Shown one piece after another: positions 48,281 to 60,088 of a stretch of 64,000 nucleotides of DNA. Each line of letters opens with the position of its first letter. Positions within the stretch are counted from its first letter, which is position 1. The notes below the pieces were generated by a model. The model worked only from the letters and a program-made list of their open reading frames with translations. It was not told the DNA's origin and did no database searches. Both the position numbers and the translations under genes were made by a program. Source of the stretch: Dryas octopetala (lineage: Eukaryota > Streptophyta > Magnoliopsida > Rosales > Rosaceae); assembly GCA_963921425.1 (NCBI GenBank), contig OY992832.1, positions 2,294,001 through 2,358,000 of the forward strand. Reading direction: 5' to 3'.

Positions 48281-48697
48281 TTATGGTGGATCAGACCTTC
48301 TGGTAATTTCATTACTGCAACTCAATGGAAGTTCTGGTTCAGCATCATCATCATCGCGAGTCCTCCTCTTCTTTTTCCTTATCAAGCTACTGCATAGTGA
48401 AAAACAACAGTTGGGGGGCTTTGCAACAGAGTCATCTTCTCCTGATTGGGCTCGCCTGCAGAGACAAGGAAGCACAGCAAGGCAGATAATGAAAGAAACA
48501 AAGAGAACAATAAGAACCACCATCATGATCTCTCCATGCAAGGCATAGTGCCTATCACCCAACAACAGAAGCCCATCTTGATCATGATCTTTTGGAGGAG
48601 GACTAGGACTAGTGTTAGGAGCCATGGAAGGTGACATAGCTAGCAGTAGGGAAGCTTTGTGAGGTGCCCATGTTGCTGCTGTTACTGTCATCACCAT
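48281..48697 (-). CDS. Small single-pass membrane protein of unknown function
   Basis: A single exon of 138 residues. The N-terminal part is Ser/Pro-rich (MSPSMAPNTSPSPPPKD). One strong transmembrane helix follows at about residues 58-78 (IMMVVLIVLFVSFIICLAVL). A cytosolic-looking tail rich in Cys, Lys, Arg and Asp comes next (RKKKRRTRDDDDAEPEL). I do not recognise a domain. Its position between FOLK and SGF11 matches the gene I remember as At5g58570 in Arabidopsis, which supports it being real. A long antisense frame overlaps but has no such features. Confidence 0.7.
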   Translation of the reverse strand: MVMTVTAATWAPHKASLLLAMSPSMAPNTSPSPPPKDHDQDGLLLLGDRHYALHGEIMMVVLIVLFVSFIICLAVLPCLCRRAQSGEDDSVAKPPNCCFSLCSSLIRKKKRRTRDDDDAEPELPLSCSNEITRRSDPP

Positions 48698-49770
48698 CTC
48701 TAATAAATAATAATCTCTTCCTTGCTAAGTTATATTCTATTATATTTCTACCCAGTGGGCGTTTTTTTGTTTGTGAAGTAATTAATAATCAGAGTATGAA
48801 AGGTTTGACTATGGCAGTATATCCAACAACAACTTCTCTGCCTTCGTTAGTGTATGTGTCTCACCGCTATTTAAGGGGTGTGGCACTCATCTTAGGCTAC
48901 TCTGGGCCTGGTAGTGGGCCAACCTTCTTTTGTAATTCCCCTCTTGTTTTTTCTGTAGGCTTTTTTAGGAAGAAGGTCATGGATTGGTGGGTCCGTCCTA
49001 CCTAAGCCCAAACTTTTCTCAAAGCCTGATACAACATTGACTACAGAACTGGCCGCCAGGCTTTGCTTTTTCTTTTTCTTTTCCGTGTGGGGTTCATCGT
49101 TCATCCTGAAAGTGAAAACTTCGTGTCATATTTTCATGTTTTTTTTTTTTTTAAAGAAAAAAAAATAGAGAACTTAAAGGGTACAATTGGAACTTACATT
49201 TTGACCTTCGGAGATGCAAAAATTAACTCTATCATTGGAGCTATAAGTTGCCAAATGTTCAATTTCTTGTCAACTATATTATATTAATAATGTTATACTT
49301 ATTATATTTTTTTATTATATTTTTATACTATCTTACGTGTCATTATTTTATTGGACAAAATATTTTTTTTCTTTTTAAGTTTTTATTTTTATTTGTTAGT
49401 ATCCAATGTATGAATGTCATGTAAATTGTTACATAAAATGGTATGAAATTATGATATAAAAATGTGACATATCTAGCATTACTGATATTATATATATGAA
49501 GGGATTTGAAAACAAGAGAGTCATTAACTTTCATGCTTTAATCTATAATTCTAAGAGGAAAGTTGAATTATGTTAATAGTTTTCCTTATAATGAATATAA
49601 TGTTATTTTTTGTGCCAAAAAAAAAAGAATATAATGTTATTTTAAATCTAATGTGATAACTGATAAGGAATATTAGTGTAATTTTGGAGCATATAATAAG
49701 TCAAAAAGTAAAAGTTAGGCGAGTGTAATAGATTGTATATATTTAATTTTTGCCAATGCATGATCAATAA
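48698..49770. other. Intergenic region before tRNA-Glu
   Basis: Promoter side of the small membrane protein gene, then AT-rich sequence with poly(T) and poly(A) runs. No gene was seen. Confidence 0.6.
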
Positions 49771-49842
49771 TCCGTTGTCGTCCAGCGGTTAGGATATCTG
49801 GCTTTCACCCAGGAGACCCGGGTTCGATTCCCGGCAACGGAA
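49771..49842 (+). tRNA. tRNA-Glu (anticodon TTC)
   Basis: A 72-nt cloverleaf: acceptor stem TCCGTTG pairs with CAACGGA, anticodon loop CTTTCAC gives TTC, and the T-arm is CCGGGTTCGATTCCCGG. Box A (in GTCCAGCGGTTAGG) and box B (GGTTCGATTCC) are intact. A CCTTTTAG Pol III terminator follows at once. Confidence 0.96.
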
Positions 49843-50299
49843 CCTTTTAGTTTTTTGAAGTTTCAATTTTATTGGCCAGAGCAAACTAAGAAAGTGGCAT
49901 GGCACGCTACGATTAGTTCAAGTGAAAAACAGATGCACGCGCGTCGCAGTGGATCGCCACCTTTCTCCTTCCAAAATTCATCGTTTAATGGTAAAGACCA
50001 GAAGATAGAAAGGCCTCTCAGACTCAGAGCCAGCTTTGGATCTTTTTTTCTCTGCCTTTCGAACAATCAGTGAGTCCTCTCTCTCACCAAGCTCTCTTTC
50101 ACTCACACACACACAGAGTTTTTCTTCTTAGATCTGTAAATTCATGTCGATCTCGCCAAGATTTAGTTAGGGTTCTTATAATTCTTGGTTTCTATCAGAG
50201 TTTCTAGTCTTACCAAAATGACCTTTTGCTTTTACTTGTATATGACTTTTTGATAAATTCTTTGTATTTCGGTAGGTGATAAACCCATTTAGCTCTCTC

Positions 50300-51757
50300 A
50301 TGTCGCATCCTAATGAAGATAGTCATGCTCAGGTATTCATCCATTTACATTCAAAGGAACACCGTTTCCTTCTTTTTCGATTTTGGTGTTTTGGTTTCTG
50401 ACCTGCAATCTGGAAATGAGAAAAAGATGGCATTCACCAAATTTTAGCTTAAAATCTTGCTGTTATGTCATTCCTCTTGTGCACCAGAAGACGTTGAAGG
50501 ATTTTAAATTTTTGGTTTGGGTCTGTATGTGAGTCAATTTATGGATTGAGGAACGATAGGGAAGATTCAAGTAGTCTTGGTAAATTCATTGAATTTATAT
50601 GTTCTTTACCTCTGGCATTATTACACATCAGTGTTTAATAGCCAGGTTGTTGTGTACTAGGAATTTGTTCATTGTAGATGGAATTGATCATGGTCTTGGA
50701 CATCATACTTTGGTTGGGTGATCACATCTTTTGGAGAAAGAGTGAATTGCGAATACCCATGATTCGAGGGTTGTTCTGCAGATTATCCAATTCGTGGTTA
50801 AAATGCAGCAAAAAATGGAAAAATCAAAATGTGAGTATGTATATATGGGGGATGCTCAAAGGCTAATCCCTCATGATAATCATAAGTTGCTACTTCAAAG
50901 CACCATAGGTTTTTCTGTTTGTTGAGGAATGGTTCTTGTGTATGCAAAACCTAGAATAGAGACAATTCAGTCTTTCTTGATCCTGTGTAATGTAATTAAA
51001 AACATAAAAATATTTCATATTTCATTGGTGCATGTAAAAATCAGTCGACAATATAGTTTTCATAGTTCTTTTCTATTCTTGCTTGTGGTTGCAGCTTTCA
51101 TCTCATATTTTTGGGGATCTCCTCGATTCTATCATTGTTGATGTTGCGTCTGAGTGTCATCGACTAGCAAGGTTGGGTCTCGATCGTAATTTTGAAGAAG
51201 AGGAAGAAGAACTAAGGCTGTCAACCCAAGCACGGGTAAGGGTAGCTGATCCTAGTAATAGTGGCGAAGCAAATAGCAAGTATGTGGTTGACATATTTGG
51301 ACAGAATCATCCTTCTGTAGCCAATGAAGTATTTGACTGCATGAATTGTGGTCGAGCTATCATGGCTGGGAGGTTTGCTCCTCATTTGGAGAAGTGTATG
51401 GGAAAGGTGATTCTCTGTTATCTTCATATGGTGGACAGCTGTCCATTTAAACTTTTATGATTATTTTTTTGATAAAGATAAAGAAAAATCCTTCAGGGAG
51501 GGCCATATCTACAGTTTGCATTCGCTATGATGGAAACTAATAGGATATTGTGTTCCTTTCCTCCACCACAGGGTAGAAAGGCGCGTCCCAAGGTGACAAG
51601 AAGTAGCACAGCTGCACAGAACCGGCATTCACGAAGCAGCCATGTTTCCACATACTCCACTTATTCAAATTCCAACAGCACAAGCCGGTTATCAAATGGA
51701 ACATCCGGTGGTGTTGCAGGTGAGGAGTACTCAAATGGTGCATTGGAAGAACCATGA
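50300..51757 (+). CDS. SGF11: SAGA-associated factor 11 (deubiquitination module subunit)
   Basis: Coding exons 50300-50332, 51095-51406 and 51572-51757 encode 176 residues; an upstream leader exon probably ends before 50280. SGF11 is a subunit of the SAGA deubiquitination module that, with ENY2 and UBP22, removes ubiquitin from histone H2B in the nucleus. A conserved helix starts LSSHIFGDLLDSIIVDVASE (residues 12-31). The C2HC zinc finger is FDCMNCGRAIMAGRFAPHLE followed by KC, at about residues 93-115, ending in the basic GRKARPK. The C-terminus is Ser/Asn-rich. A first exon coding only 11 residues before the helix agrees in phase. Two tRNA-Glu genes flank the gene. Confidence 0.94.
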
Positions 51758-52255
51758 AACAAATTTAAGCACCAGTGAGTGTGTGAGCTCTACTAGCTCT
51801 ATTGGGAAGCAAATAGATATCATATCATATACCTTGCTTAGGATGTCATGTTTGTGCAAAGCGAAGGTGAATTTTAATATATGCTTCTGATGGTTTGGGC
51901 CATCGCAGCATAATCTGACTGGAGTTATAGTGACCGCATTCTTTTTCAGTATATAGTATTCTTGACCATGTCTCACTCGAATGATAATTCTGAATTTTAT
52001 ACAAGTTAATTTTGGCTTCAAATTCAAATCTGTTAGTGTATCAATACAAGCACGAGAAAATTTTGAATTTAATGATGAGGTGCTGGGGTTATCAATGACT
52101 CAAATAAAGAACAAGGTTGACACTTGTAAGTAAAATGTGGCTGATTCCAAAAAGACAACAACAATTGGTCCAATAGTTCTGACCAAAAATGCTAAGGACC
52201 ATGTATAGATTATAGTTTAGTTTGGTTTCTCAAGTTGATGGGCAGCAAAAAAAAG
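51758..52255. other. SGF11 3' UTR and spacer
   Basis: Probable SGF11 3' UTR followed by short spacer to the minus-strand tRNA-Glu(CTC). Nothing else was recognised. Confidence 0.55.
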
Positions 52256-52328
52256 TTCCGTTGCCGGGACTTGAACCCGGGTCTTTCGGGTGAGAGCCGA
52301 ATATCCTGACCAACTAGACTACAACGGA
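52256..52328 (-). tRNA. tRNA-Glu (anticodon CTC)
   Basis: A 73-nt cloverleaf on the minus strand: acceptor TCCGTTG with CAACGGA, anticodon loop CTCTCAC giving CTC, and T-arm CCGGGTTCAAGTCCCGG. An eight-T terminator follows (plus-strand A run near 52247-52254). Confidence 0.96.
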
Positions 52329-54226
52329 ATTATTGGTAGGAGTATTGTATTATCAACTATCTAAATAATGGCTTAGTAGTGGTGATCCTTGTCCATTACC
52401 TGCATTTATCTCTTGTATCTTAAGATTCCTAACAAAAATATTTCTGTAATTGACATCCGTCTTCCTCTTTTTCTCATGCTTATATAGTAGACTAAACACA
52501 GGATTCCTACCAATATTTATTGATTTAATAGTTAGTGAAAAATATCACTAAAGTAGTAATAAAGTAATAGGTAATTGATCTAAGCAACCCTTTTTAAGTG
52601 TTCATTATGAAAATACCCACTTTATCTATTTTATTAAGCATGGTAGTAGTGCCGTGACAAAATGGAGAAAAGCGGAGAAATAAAGAAATGTTTTGAAAGT
52701 GCAAGACAGCATTGGGCATTTAGCCATGTAAAGACGAAAATAGGAATGAAGTTTCCTTGTCAAACCGAATCAGAAGAACACAAAAGTCCTCAATTAATCT
52801 AACAGAAATCCTCTGAAACAAAACCCCCCGATTGATATGATAGCATGAATTGTGTTAGGCACACACTCACTGCACATCTGTACAAGCATACTTGCGAGCC
52901 TTCCAGCAATGCTTAATAGTATAACTAGCAAAAGTAAATTTAGGTATAGAATTTATGCCAAAATAAAAATTGCAACCCACAAAATAGTCCAACATCGAAG
53001 TGTCACTAAGAAGGCTAAAACAAGAATAAAAGTACATCAATCTCAACCACATCGAATGTATCTTCATCATTGCCAGCGCCACACTAGTGCTTCATGATTA
53101 AATAAATCATCCTGAAGCAAACACGAAGAAGACTTGCTTTAATCAGCATTTTAACCATGAAATGTGAATCAAACACTAACAATGCCAAATGAAGCATATT
53201 ATTGTCCATTAATTCATGTTACACTGCCTGTTACCCTAACTCTACAAGATGAATTTTAATCAGTCTAGGATCTAGTCGGCATTATTGTTAGCTTGATATA
53301 CACAGTGCGAAAGAGTGTTAGCTTGATATACATTGTTGACTCATTCTCTTACAACTTAAGTTTTTGGAGTTTAGTGGTTGTCTATAAATTAAAATCATTT
53401 CTAGAACTCTCCCAACAAAATCCACTGCTGCATTTCGACCAGATTTCTTTTCTCCTACAGTTGAAAGAATCCCAAACACAGCCAAACCCATTTGCTTGTT
53501 GACCACACATTGTTAATCTATAATTCTATATAATTACTGTTTTAGCTCACTCATGTTTTCATATATGTTCAGTGTAGGTTTCAAATAAGGATGAAGTCCT
53601 TATTTGGCAATCACAGTTAAGATGGGTGATAAGAGTGACTAGTAAAGCTAGAATTAAAAACTAATCTCTGAAAACAACATTGGGAGTGGCTCCTATTGGT
53701 AAGATAAGAGAAAGTTTAGTTGGTATGGAGATACACAATGTAGATCATTGGTTAGAGTAAATTGAAAATGAGAATCATGATGAAGCATATTTGGGGTTGC
53801 ACAGTCATGGCTTCCCCCGAGAGGATTACCTCTTTAATGGTACAACATACCTCAAAATCATCCTTCACAATCCCAATGTACTACTACGGGAGTTGAATTT
53901 GGGGGATGTCAAAGTTACTTGGTGCCACCATAACATACAAAATTACAGAGCAGAGAGCATTTGTAATGTCGTCTGGGAATTCACAAAAAATCCCAACCAA
54001 TACCAAACTTGATTAAAATAGGAAAAAAAAGACAGAATCCCTATTCTCAAATACAACATCCACAAGAGCAAAAGTGTTGAAGCAAAGTAATTTGATTTTA
54101 ATTACTTGTAATCAGTATCAAATTTTAGTTAATGGGTTCAGTGTTCTTCACCAAAAGTGCCAAATAACAAACACCATAATCGCCAACCACTACTATTGAA
54201 GCAATTGAAGGCAGCACAAGAAGCAA

Positions 54227-54870
54227 TTACTGAAGAGTAGACAAAATAAAAGACAATGAGTGTACCTCTTCCAATTGATAAAAATCAGCTTGGCGATGCC
54301 CAAACTCTCCACAACCATAACAATGTCCCTCGAAATAGTTCCTGGGCCTCCCCTCCGAAGCAGAAGACCTCGCCTTAGCCTCAGCCTCATAACGCGCTTT
54401 GTCTATCTCCTTCCAAGCCCCAATCTGACTGAGCTTCTCGCTCACCTTCTCCAATCCCATCCTATCTGAATCTGACCCATCCAAGTCCATGTTCACTGTA
54501 ACCGCAGTAATCGCATCGTTCCAACTCTCCGGAAAGCTATTCAAGAGCATCACAGCCTGCAATGCCTTCGGCACTTTCAGTCCCTCGCTCTCGAGCTCGA
54601 AAGCCATCGAACCCATCTCCAAAATGTGCTCCACGTAGCGCCTGAGCTTGACCATCCTCCGAGACATGGAGGGTTTGGTGAAGGAGGCCGTGAGAGCGTC
54701 CATGAGGGACTTGGCGGTCTCGTGGTGGTTGTAGCTCATGTAGACGTGGTTGCTTAGTGCTCCGAGGATGATGTGGCGGGCTGTGAAGTCGTTGTCGACC
54801 CATTTCTTGTGGCGAGCGACGTCGTCTTCTTCTGGGGGTTGAGTTCATAAGTGGACGAAGCCCAATTTTT
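54227..54870 (-). mobile_element. Ty1/copia-type gag fossil, unit 1 copy
   Basis: The fragment belongs to the copia gag (UBN2-like) family and ends in a CCHC-type knuckle region. It is a sister of the copy at 57667-58512 within the tandem duplication, so the insertion predates that duplication. It appears broken, with a few breaks, and no LTRs or pol domains were found beside it. Confidence 0.75.
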
Positions 54871-55010
54871 GCCTCCATATGAGAAAATTGGTGTTGTGGT
54901 CAAGTCCATAAGTGGTTTTGAGTTCTGGGTATACCAGTGCTGAGATCGACAAAGAGTCGTTAAACATTGTTAAGTTGCAGAACCATCTTCTTCTTGATCG
55001 GATTCAATGT

Positions 55011-55035
55011 GAGAGAGAGAGAGAGAGAGAGAGAG
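55011..55035. repeat. (GA)n microsatellite in duplication unit 1
   Basis: About 12 GA units upstream of the gag fossil on its coding strand. Unit 2 has only a short interrupted GA run in the same place. Confidence 0.93.
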
Positions 55036-55966
55036 TTTCAACAATGGGAGAGTCTATGGGATTTCAAGGGTTTACCCGCAGCGCAAGTTTCTCACTTGCC
55101 CTCCAAGTCTCTCCCATTTCATAGTAAAGTTTGGATTCTTTGGACATTTTATATCGAAGTGTTAAATATTGTACATAAAAGTAATATGACTCAAATCTTC
55201 ACCAAAAACGATCACTCAAACATTCTATCTAATATTGATACTAATTCTAAGCAAACCAAGCATCATGTTTCGTTAGAATGAAAAAATAATTCAGTATCAT
55301 AATCTTATTTGCAAAATGCCTTAAAATTGATCGACATTCTTCACTTTCTTTGTTGGTTTGCAGAGTATAGAATTAATCGGTACTTATATATTTATCTCTC
55401 TCCTCCATCTGTTTGCCTCTCCACGTAAAAGACTACATTGTTAACTCATTATTTAACAACTTAAGTATTTAAGGCTAGTGATCGTCTAACATTGTAAACT
55501 TTAGAAATTACTTTTAGGTTTTAGGGTTGTGGTGGTGAATACATGATTGAACTATGCTTTGGATTTTGTTCATTGTTGGTGGTTTTAATTTAAAAATTCT
55601 TTTATTAAAGTATATTATTTGTATTGATTGTTTATTGATCATCTTCTAAACCTATAAAATTTGTGTCCTAAAGTATGACACTGACCTAAAGGAAAGAAAA
55701 GGTTTGTTTTTGTTATCCCTGCCCACAAGAAATAGTAGAGGCATCATGCATCATAACTATGCAATATACCTTATAACCATATTTAAAGATATTTAAATTG
55801 TCCAAGGATATAGGCCCTTCCCTCAGTTGCTACCAAAAACAGCTGTTCAACAATCCAAACTTTAGTGGACAAAATTGTACCAGATGGGTTTGGGTCCTAT
55901 AACAATATGTATTATATATGTCCTTCCAAATTTATACAAAACCAGTACAATTGGCTGAACTCAAGC

Positions 55967-56121
55967 TTACTCAAACAGCTCCCAATCCTGAGTTATTTTG
56001 GTAGAAGATTGCAATGGGGTTGGGGCATGCAGGCTTCCAACCCCCAACTCAAACCTCCCATTTGTAGTGACCGAGACCGCATTGCTACTGATCTTACTGA
56101 ATGGATTGGAGTTTCTTGCCT
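55967..56121 (-). pseudogene. Stranded copy of the BAG gene's last exon
   Basis: On the minus strand this stretch matches the last exon of the BAG gene at 60089-60286, from the RNSNPFSKS segment to the stop, ending WELFE instead of WELFD. It lacks the exon's first part, the acceptor site and all upstream exons, and has no start. It marks one end of the tandem duplication. It is host-gene debris and is not expected to be translated. Confidence 0.85.
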
Positions 56122-57666
56122 TCACTCTTGAATTAGAAGAACCTAAAAATCCTCAGTTAAGACAGCATTGGCCATGTAAAGACGAAAATGGGAATGACAA
56201 CATTCCCGGTCAACTTCGCCCCAATAGTCCTTAGTTAATCTAAAAATATTGATTTCAGAATAGCATCACTAAAAGAAATCCTCTGAAACAAAAACCCCTA
56301 CTGATAGCATACCACACACACTGCACATCTGTACAGGCATACCATGCTAAACTGACATGTTGTGAGCTTTCCAGCAATTCTTAATAGTATAACCAGCAAA
56401 AGTCAATTTACGGATAGTATTTAGGTCAAAATAAAAATTGCAACCTGCACAATAGTCCAACACCGATCGTCAATCAGAAGGCTAAAGTGAAATAGAAGTA
56501 AATAAGTCTGCAACCACATCAAGTGTATCTTTATCCTTCCCAGCTCCAAGCTTATAGTCAATCATCCTAAAACAAACATGAAGAAGACTTCCTTTAGCAT
56601 ATTAACCATGGAATGTGAATCAAACACCAGTTATAAACAATTTGAAATAAGAGCATATTATTACCTTTGCTTATTGCAACACCTAATTGAATAATAATGA
56701 TCATTGATCAGTCTGGGGACTAGTCAACATTATAAGTATTTCTACAACTCATTCTTGAAAAAATCCTTGCTGCATTTCAACCAGATTTCTTTTCTCCTAC
56801 TATTCACAAAGTCCCAATAACAGCCAAACTCACTTCCCTGTAGACCTCATACCCTTGTTAATCTATATAAACATCGTTGTATCTCACTCATGTTTTCATA
56901 TATTTCTCAGTATGGTTTTCAAATAAGGATGATGTCCTTGTTTGGCAACCACAGTTAAGACGGATGATAGGAGTGACTGGAAAAGGTAGAATTAGAAGCT
57001 AATCTTTCAGAAAAAACATTGGGAGTGACACTTACAGATCCTAAAAGATAAGACAAAAAGGTTTAGCTGGTATAGAGATGCACAATGTAGATCACTAGTT
57101 AAAAGTAAAGTAAAAAGACCAGGATATCGACATGTGATACGAAACGATCAAAAACAAGTTGATTTAATAAAAGATACTGAATATAATAGAAAAGAATAGA
57201 AGAAGACAACTCATGTGGCTGACCTTGTACACTTGTGACAAAAAAGAGAATGATAATGAAGGAATGAAGCATATTTGGGATTGCAAAGTCATGGCTTTTA
57301 CCCCGAGAGGACCACCTCTTTAATGGTACAACATCCCTCAAAATCATCCTTCGCAATCCCAATGTACTAAAGAAGTCGAAATTGGGAATGTCACAGCTAC
57401 TTGTGCTACCATAACATACAAAATTACAGCAAATTGTCCCAACACCAATATCAAACTAGATTCAAACAGCAAACACACAGGATCCCTATACTCAACTACA
57501 CCATCAAGAGCAAAAGTGTTCAAGCAAAATAATTTCATTTTAATCACTTGTTCTGCCCATTTTAAAAGTTGGACCCTATGAATTCTGCATTGCAATCAGC
57601 ATCAAATTCAGTTAATGGGTTTAGTATTATTCACCAAAAGTGTCAAATAACAAACACCATAAACAA

Positions 57667-58512
57667 TTAAACATCAACCACAACTATTCGATGATGGGTT
57701 ACATCTACACACATTAAAAGACAATGCGTACGTACCTCTTCCAAGTGGCAATCAGCACTGCGATGCCCAAACTTTCCACAAGTATAACAATGTCCCTTGA
57801 AAGACTTCCTGGGCCTGCCCTTAGAGGTAGAAGACGACCTCGCATCAGCCTCAGCCTCATCACGCGCTTTGTAATGCTCCTTCCAAACCCCAATTACGTT
57901 GAGCCTCTCCTTCACCTTGTCCAAACCCATCCCATCTGACCCTTCCATGTCCATGTTCACCAAAGCCCCACTGACCGAGTCATCCCAACTGTCCGGCAAA
58001 CTATTCATGAGCAGCACAGCCTGCAATTCCTCCGGAACTTTCAATCCCTCGCACTCGAGCTCATAAGCCATCGAACCCATCTCCAGAATGTGTTGATTTA
58101 CGGGTTTGTCTTCGGCCATCTTGTGCTCCACGTAGCGCCTGAGCTTGACCATCCTCCGAGACATGGAGGGTTTGGTGAAAGTGGCCGTGAGAGCGTCCAT
58201 GAGGGACTTGGCGGTCTTGTGGTGGTTGTAGTTCATGTAAACGTGGTCGTGGAGTGCTCCGAGGATGATGTGGCGGGCTCTGAAGTCGTCGTCGACCCAT
58301 TTCTTGTGGCGAGCGACGTCGTCTTCTGGGGTTGTGTCGGTGGGCTCGTGGGGTTTGGGTTCGGTGAGGACGTACTCAACATTGTTATCGAAAAAGACGA
58401 AGTCCAATTTTCTCCTCCAGATGAGAAAATTGGTGTTGTAGTCGAGTCTGCGGGTGGTGTTGAGTTCCGGGTATACCAGTGCTGAGAGCGACAAGTCGCT
58501 ATCCATTGTCAA
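57667..58512 (-). mobile_element. Ty1/copia-type gag fossil, unit 2 copy (gag region looks whole)
   Basis: An open frame of 281 codons in the copia gag (UBN2-like) family. It has a helical N-terminal part (LDYNTNFLIWRRKLDFVFF) and a CCHC knuckle (CYTCGKFGHRSADC). The gag part looks whole, but I see no protease, integrase or reverse transcriptase and no LTRs, so the element as a whole is a remnant. Just after the knuckle a GTACGT could serve as a splice donor, so it may be part of a transcribed unit. It is older than the tandem duplication. Confidence 0.75.
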
Positions 58513-58977
58513 TTTCCAGAACCTTCTTCTTCTTCTTCTTCTTCTTCTTGATCGGACTCAAAGTGAGAGAGAGAAAAAGAGTTTCTCACTTGCCCTCCAA
58601 GTCTCACCTATTTCATAGTAAAGTTTTGGTTGGATTGTTTTATATCCAAGGTATTAAATATTTGTTCTTAAAGTAACATCACAAGCAGCGGTGGGGTAAC
58701 TTAGTCGAAAGAGTACTAAACGTGTGCTCAAGTTTGATCCCTCTAGTCTCTAATTAAAAAGAAAAGCAGCATCACACAAATCTTGGCCCAAAAAAATCAC
58801 TCAAACATTGTAAATAACATTAATACTATTTGCATGCCAAACATCATGTTTTGATTGAATTTTCAATTCCAAAATCAACTTTCGATATCAAGCCTTATTT
58901 GCAAGAAGTCTTGAATTTGATCCACTTACTCACTTTTTTGTTGATTTGCAGGATATAGAATGGCGCTGTACTTGTAT

Positions 58978-58980
<3 letters not shown>

Positions 58981-59033
<53 letters not shown>
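58981..59033. repeat. Long (CT)n microsatellite in duplication unit 2
   Basis: About 26 uninterrupted CT units, the longest microsatellite in the window; it should be highly variable in length. Confidence 0.96.
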
Positions 59034-59036
<3 letters not shown>

Positions 59037-59205
59037 ATGTATGCCTTTCTCCTGCCTGGCCACGTGAAGAATGACACTGCATGCAATTGTGAAGAATGTT
59101 AGAGCTAGTCACTAGTGGTTGTCTAACGTTAAAAACTTGAAATTAGTTTATGGTGGTGAATATAGAATTGAAATATGCTTTGGATTTTGTTGTGGTTTTA
59201 AGTTA

Positions 59206-59698
59206 GGCTTATTCACACCATTGCCCCCTGTGAGATACACTTTTTTTCACTTTGCCCCCTGAAACTTAAATCTTCTCAGTTTGCCACCTGAACTTTACAC
59301 AGTTGTTGCAAAAGACCCTATGCCGTCAACTCTGTCAATTTTTTTGTTAAAATAGCTGACATGGCACTTATATGGCATGAGTGAGACCCTTTTTTAGTTA
59401 TGTAAGATCCATGTGAACAAAAAAAAAAAACAATTTTTAAACTAAAAAATAATAAAATCCATGTCAATTTTTTATAATTTTTTTTGTTCACATGGGTCTT
59501 ACATAACTAGAAAATAGTCTCACTCATGCCATATAAGTGCCACGTTAGCTATTTTAACGGAAAAATTGACAGAGTTAACGGCATAGGGTCTTTTGCAACA
59601 ACTGTGTGAAGTTCAGGTGGCAAACTGAGAGGATTTAAGTTTCAGGGGGTAAAGTAAAAAAAAGTATATCTCATAGGGGACAATGGTGTAAATAAGCC
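59206..59698. mobile_element. Mutator-like foldback MITE, 493 bp, 9-bp target-site duplication
   Basis: An exact 9-bp duplication TTTAAGTTA flanks it (59197-59205 and 59699-59707). The two arms are inverted repeats over nearly the whole element: left GGCTTATTCACACCATTGCC, complement of right GGCTTATTTACACCATTGTC. The sister unit near 55583-55600 lacks the element, which shows it inserted in unit 2 after the duplication, or was never present in unit 1. It has no coding capacity. Confidence 0.92.
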
Positions 59699-60088
59699 TT
59701 TAAGTTATAAATTCTTTTATTAAAGTAAATTTTTTATATTGATTGTTTATGATGATCTTCTCAAGCTATAAAATTTGTGTACTAAAGTATGACACCGACC
59801 TAGGATCAAAGAAAAGGTTTGTTTTTGTTAACCATGCACACAAGAAATAGTAGAGAGGCATCACGCATCAGAACTATGTAATATACAGTAAAACCATATT
59901 TACAGATATATAAATTGTTCAAGATAGACCCTTCCCTCAGTTGCTACCACAATAGCTTTTAACAATCAAAACCCTTTAGTGGACAAAATTGTACCAAATG
60001 GGTTTGGGTCCTATAACAATATATATACGTATTATATATATGTCCTTCCAAATTTATACAAAACCAGTATAATTGACTGAACTCAAGC

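Larger units (their letters stand above)
52703..56121. repeat. Tandem duplication, unit 1 (about 3.4 kb)
   Basis: This unit matches 56159 onward at an offset of about 3,456 bp, starting from AAGACAGCATTGG. Both units contain similar spacer, a Ty1/copia-type gag fossil, a CT/GA repeat and the 3' end of a BAG gene. Unit 1 ends inside BAG exon sequence at about 56121, after GGAGTTTCTTGCCTT. Similarity by eye is high, with many small insertions and deletions. Confidence 0.9.

Noticed and set aside
58061-58300. Overlapping frame rich in Arg and Pro within the gag fossil
   Set aside because: It is an alternative-frame shadow with no independent support.
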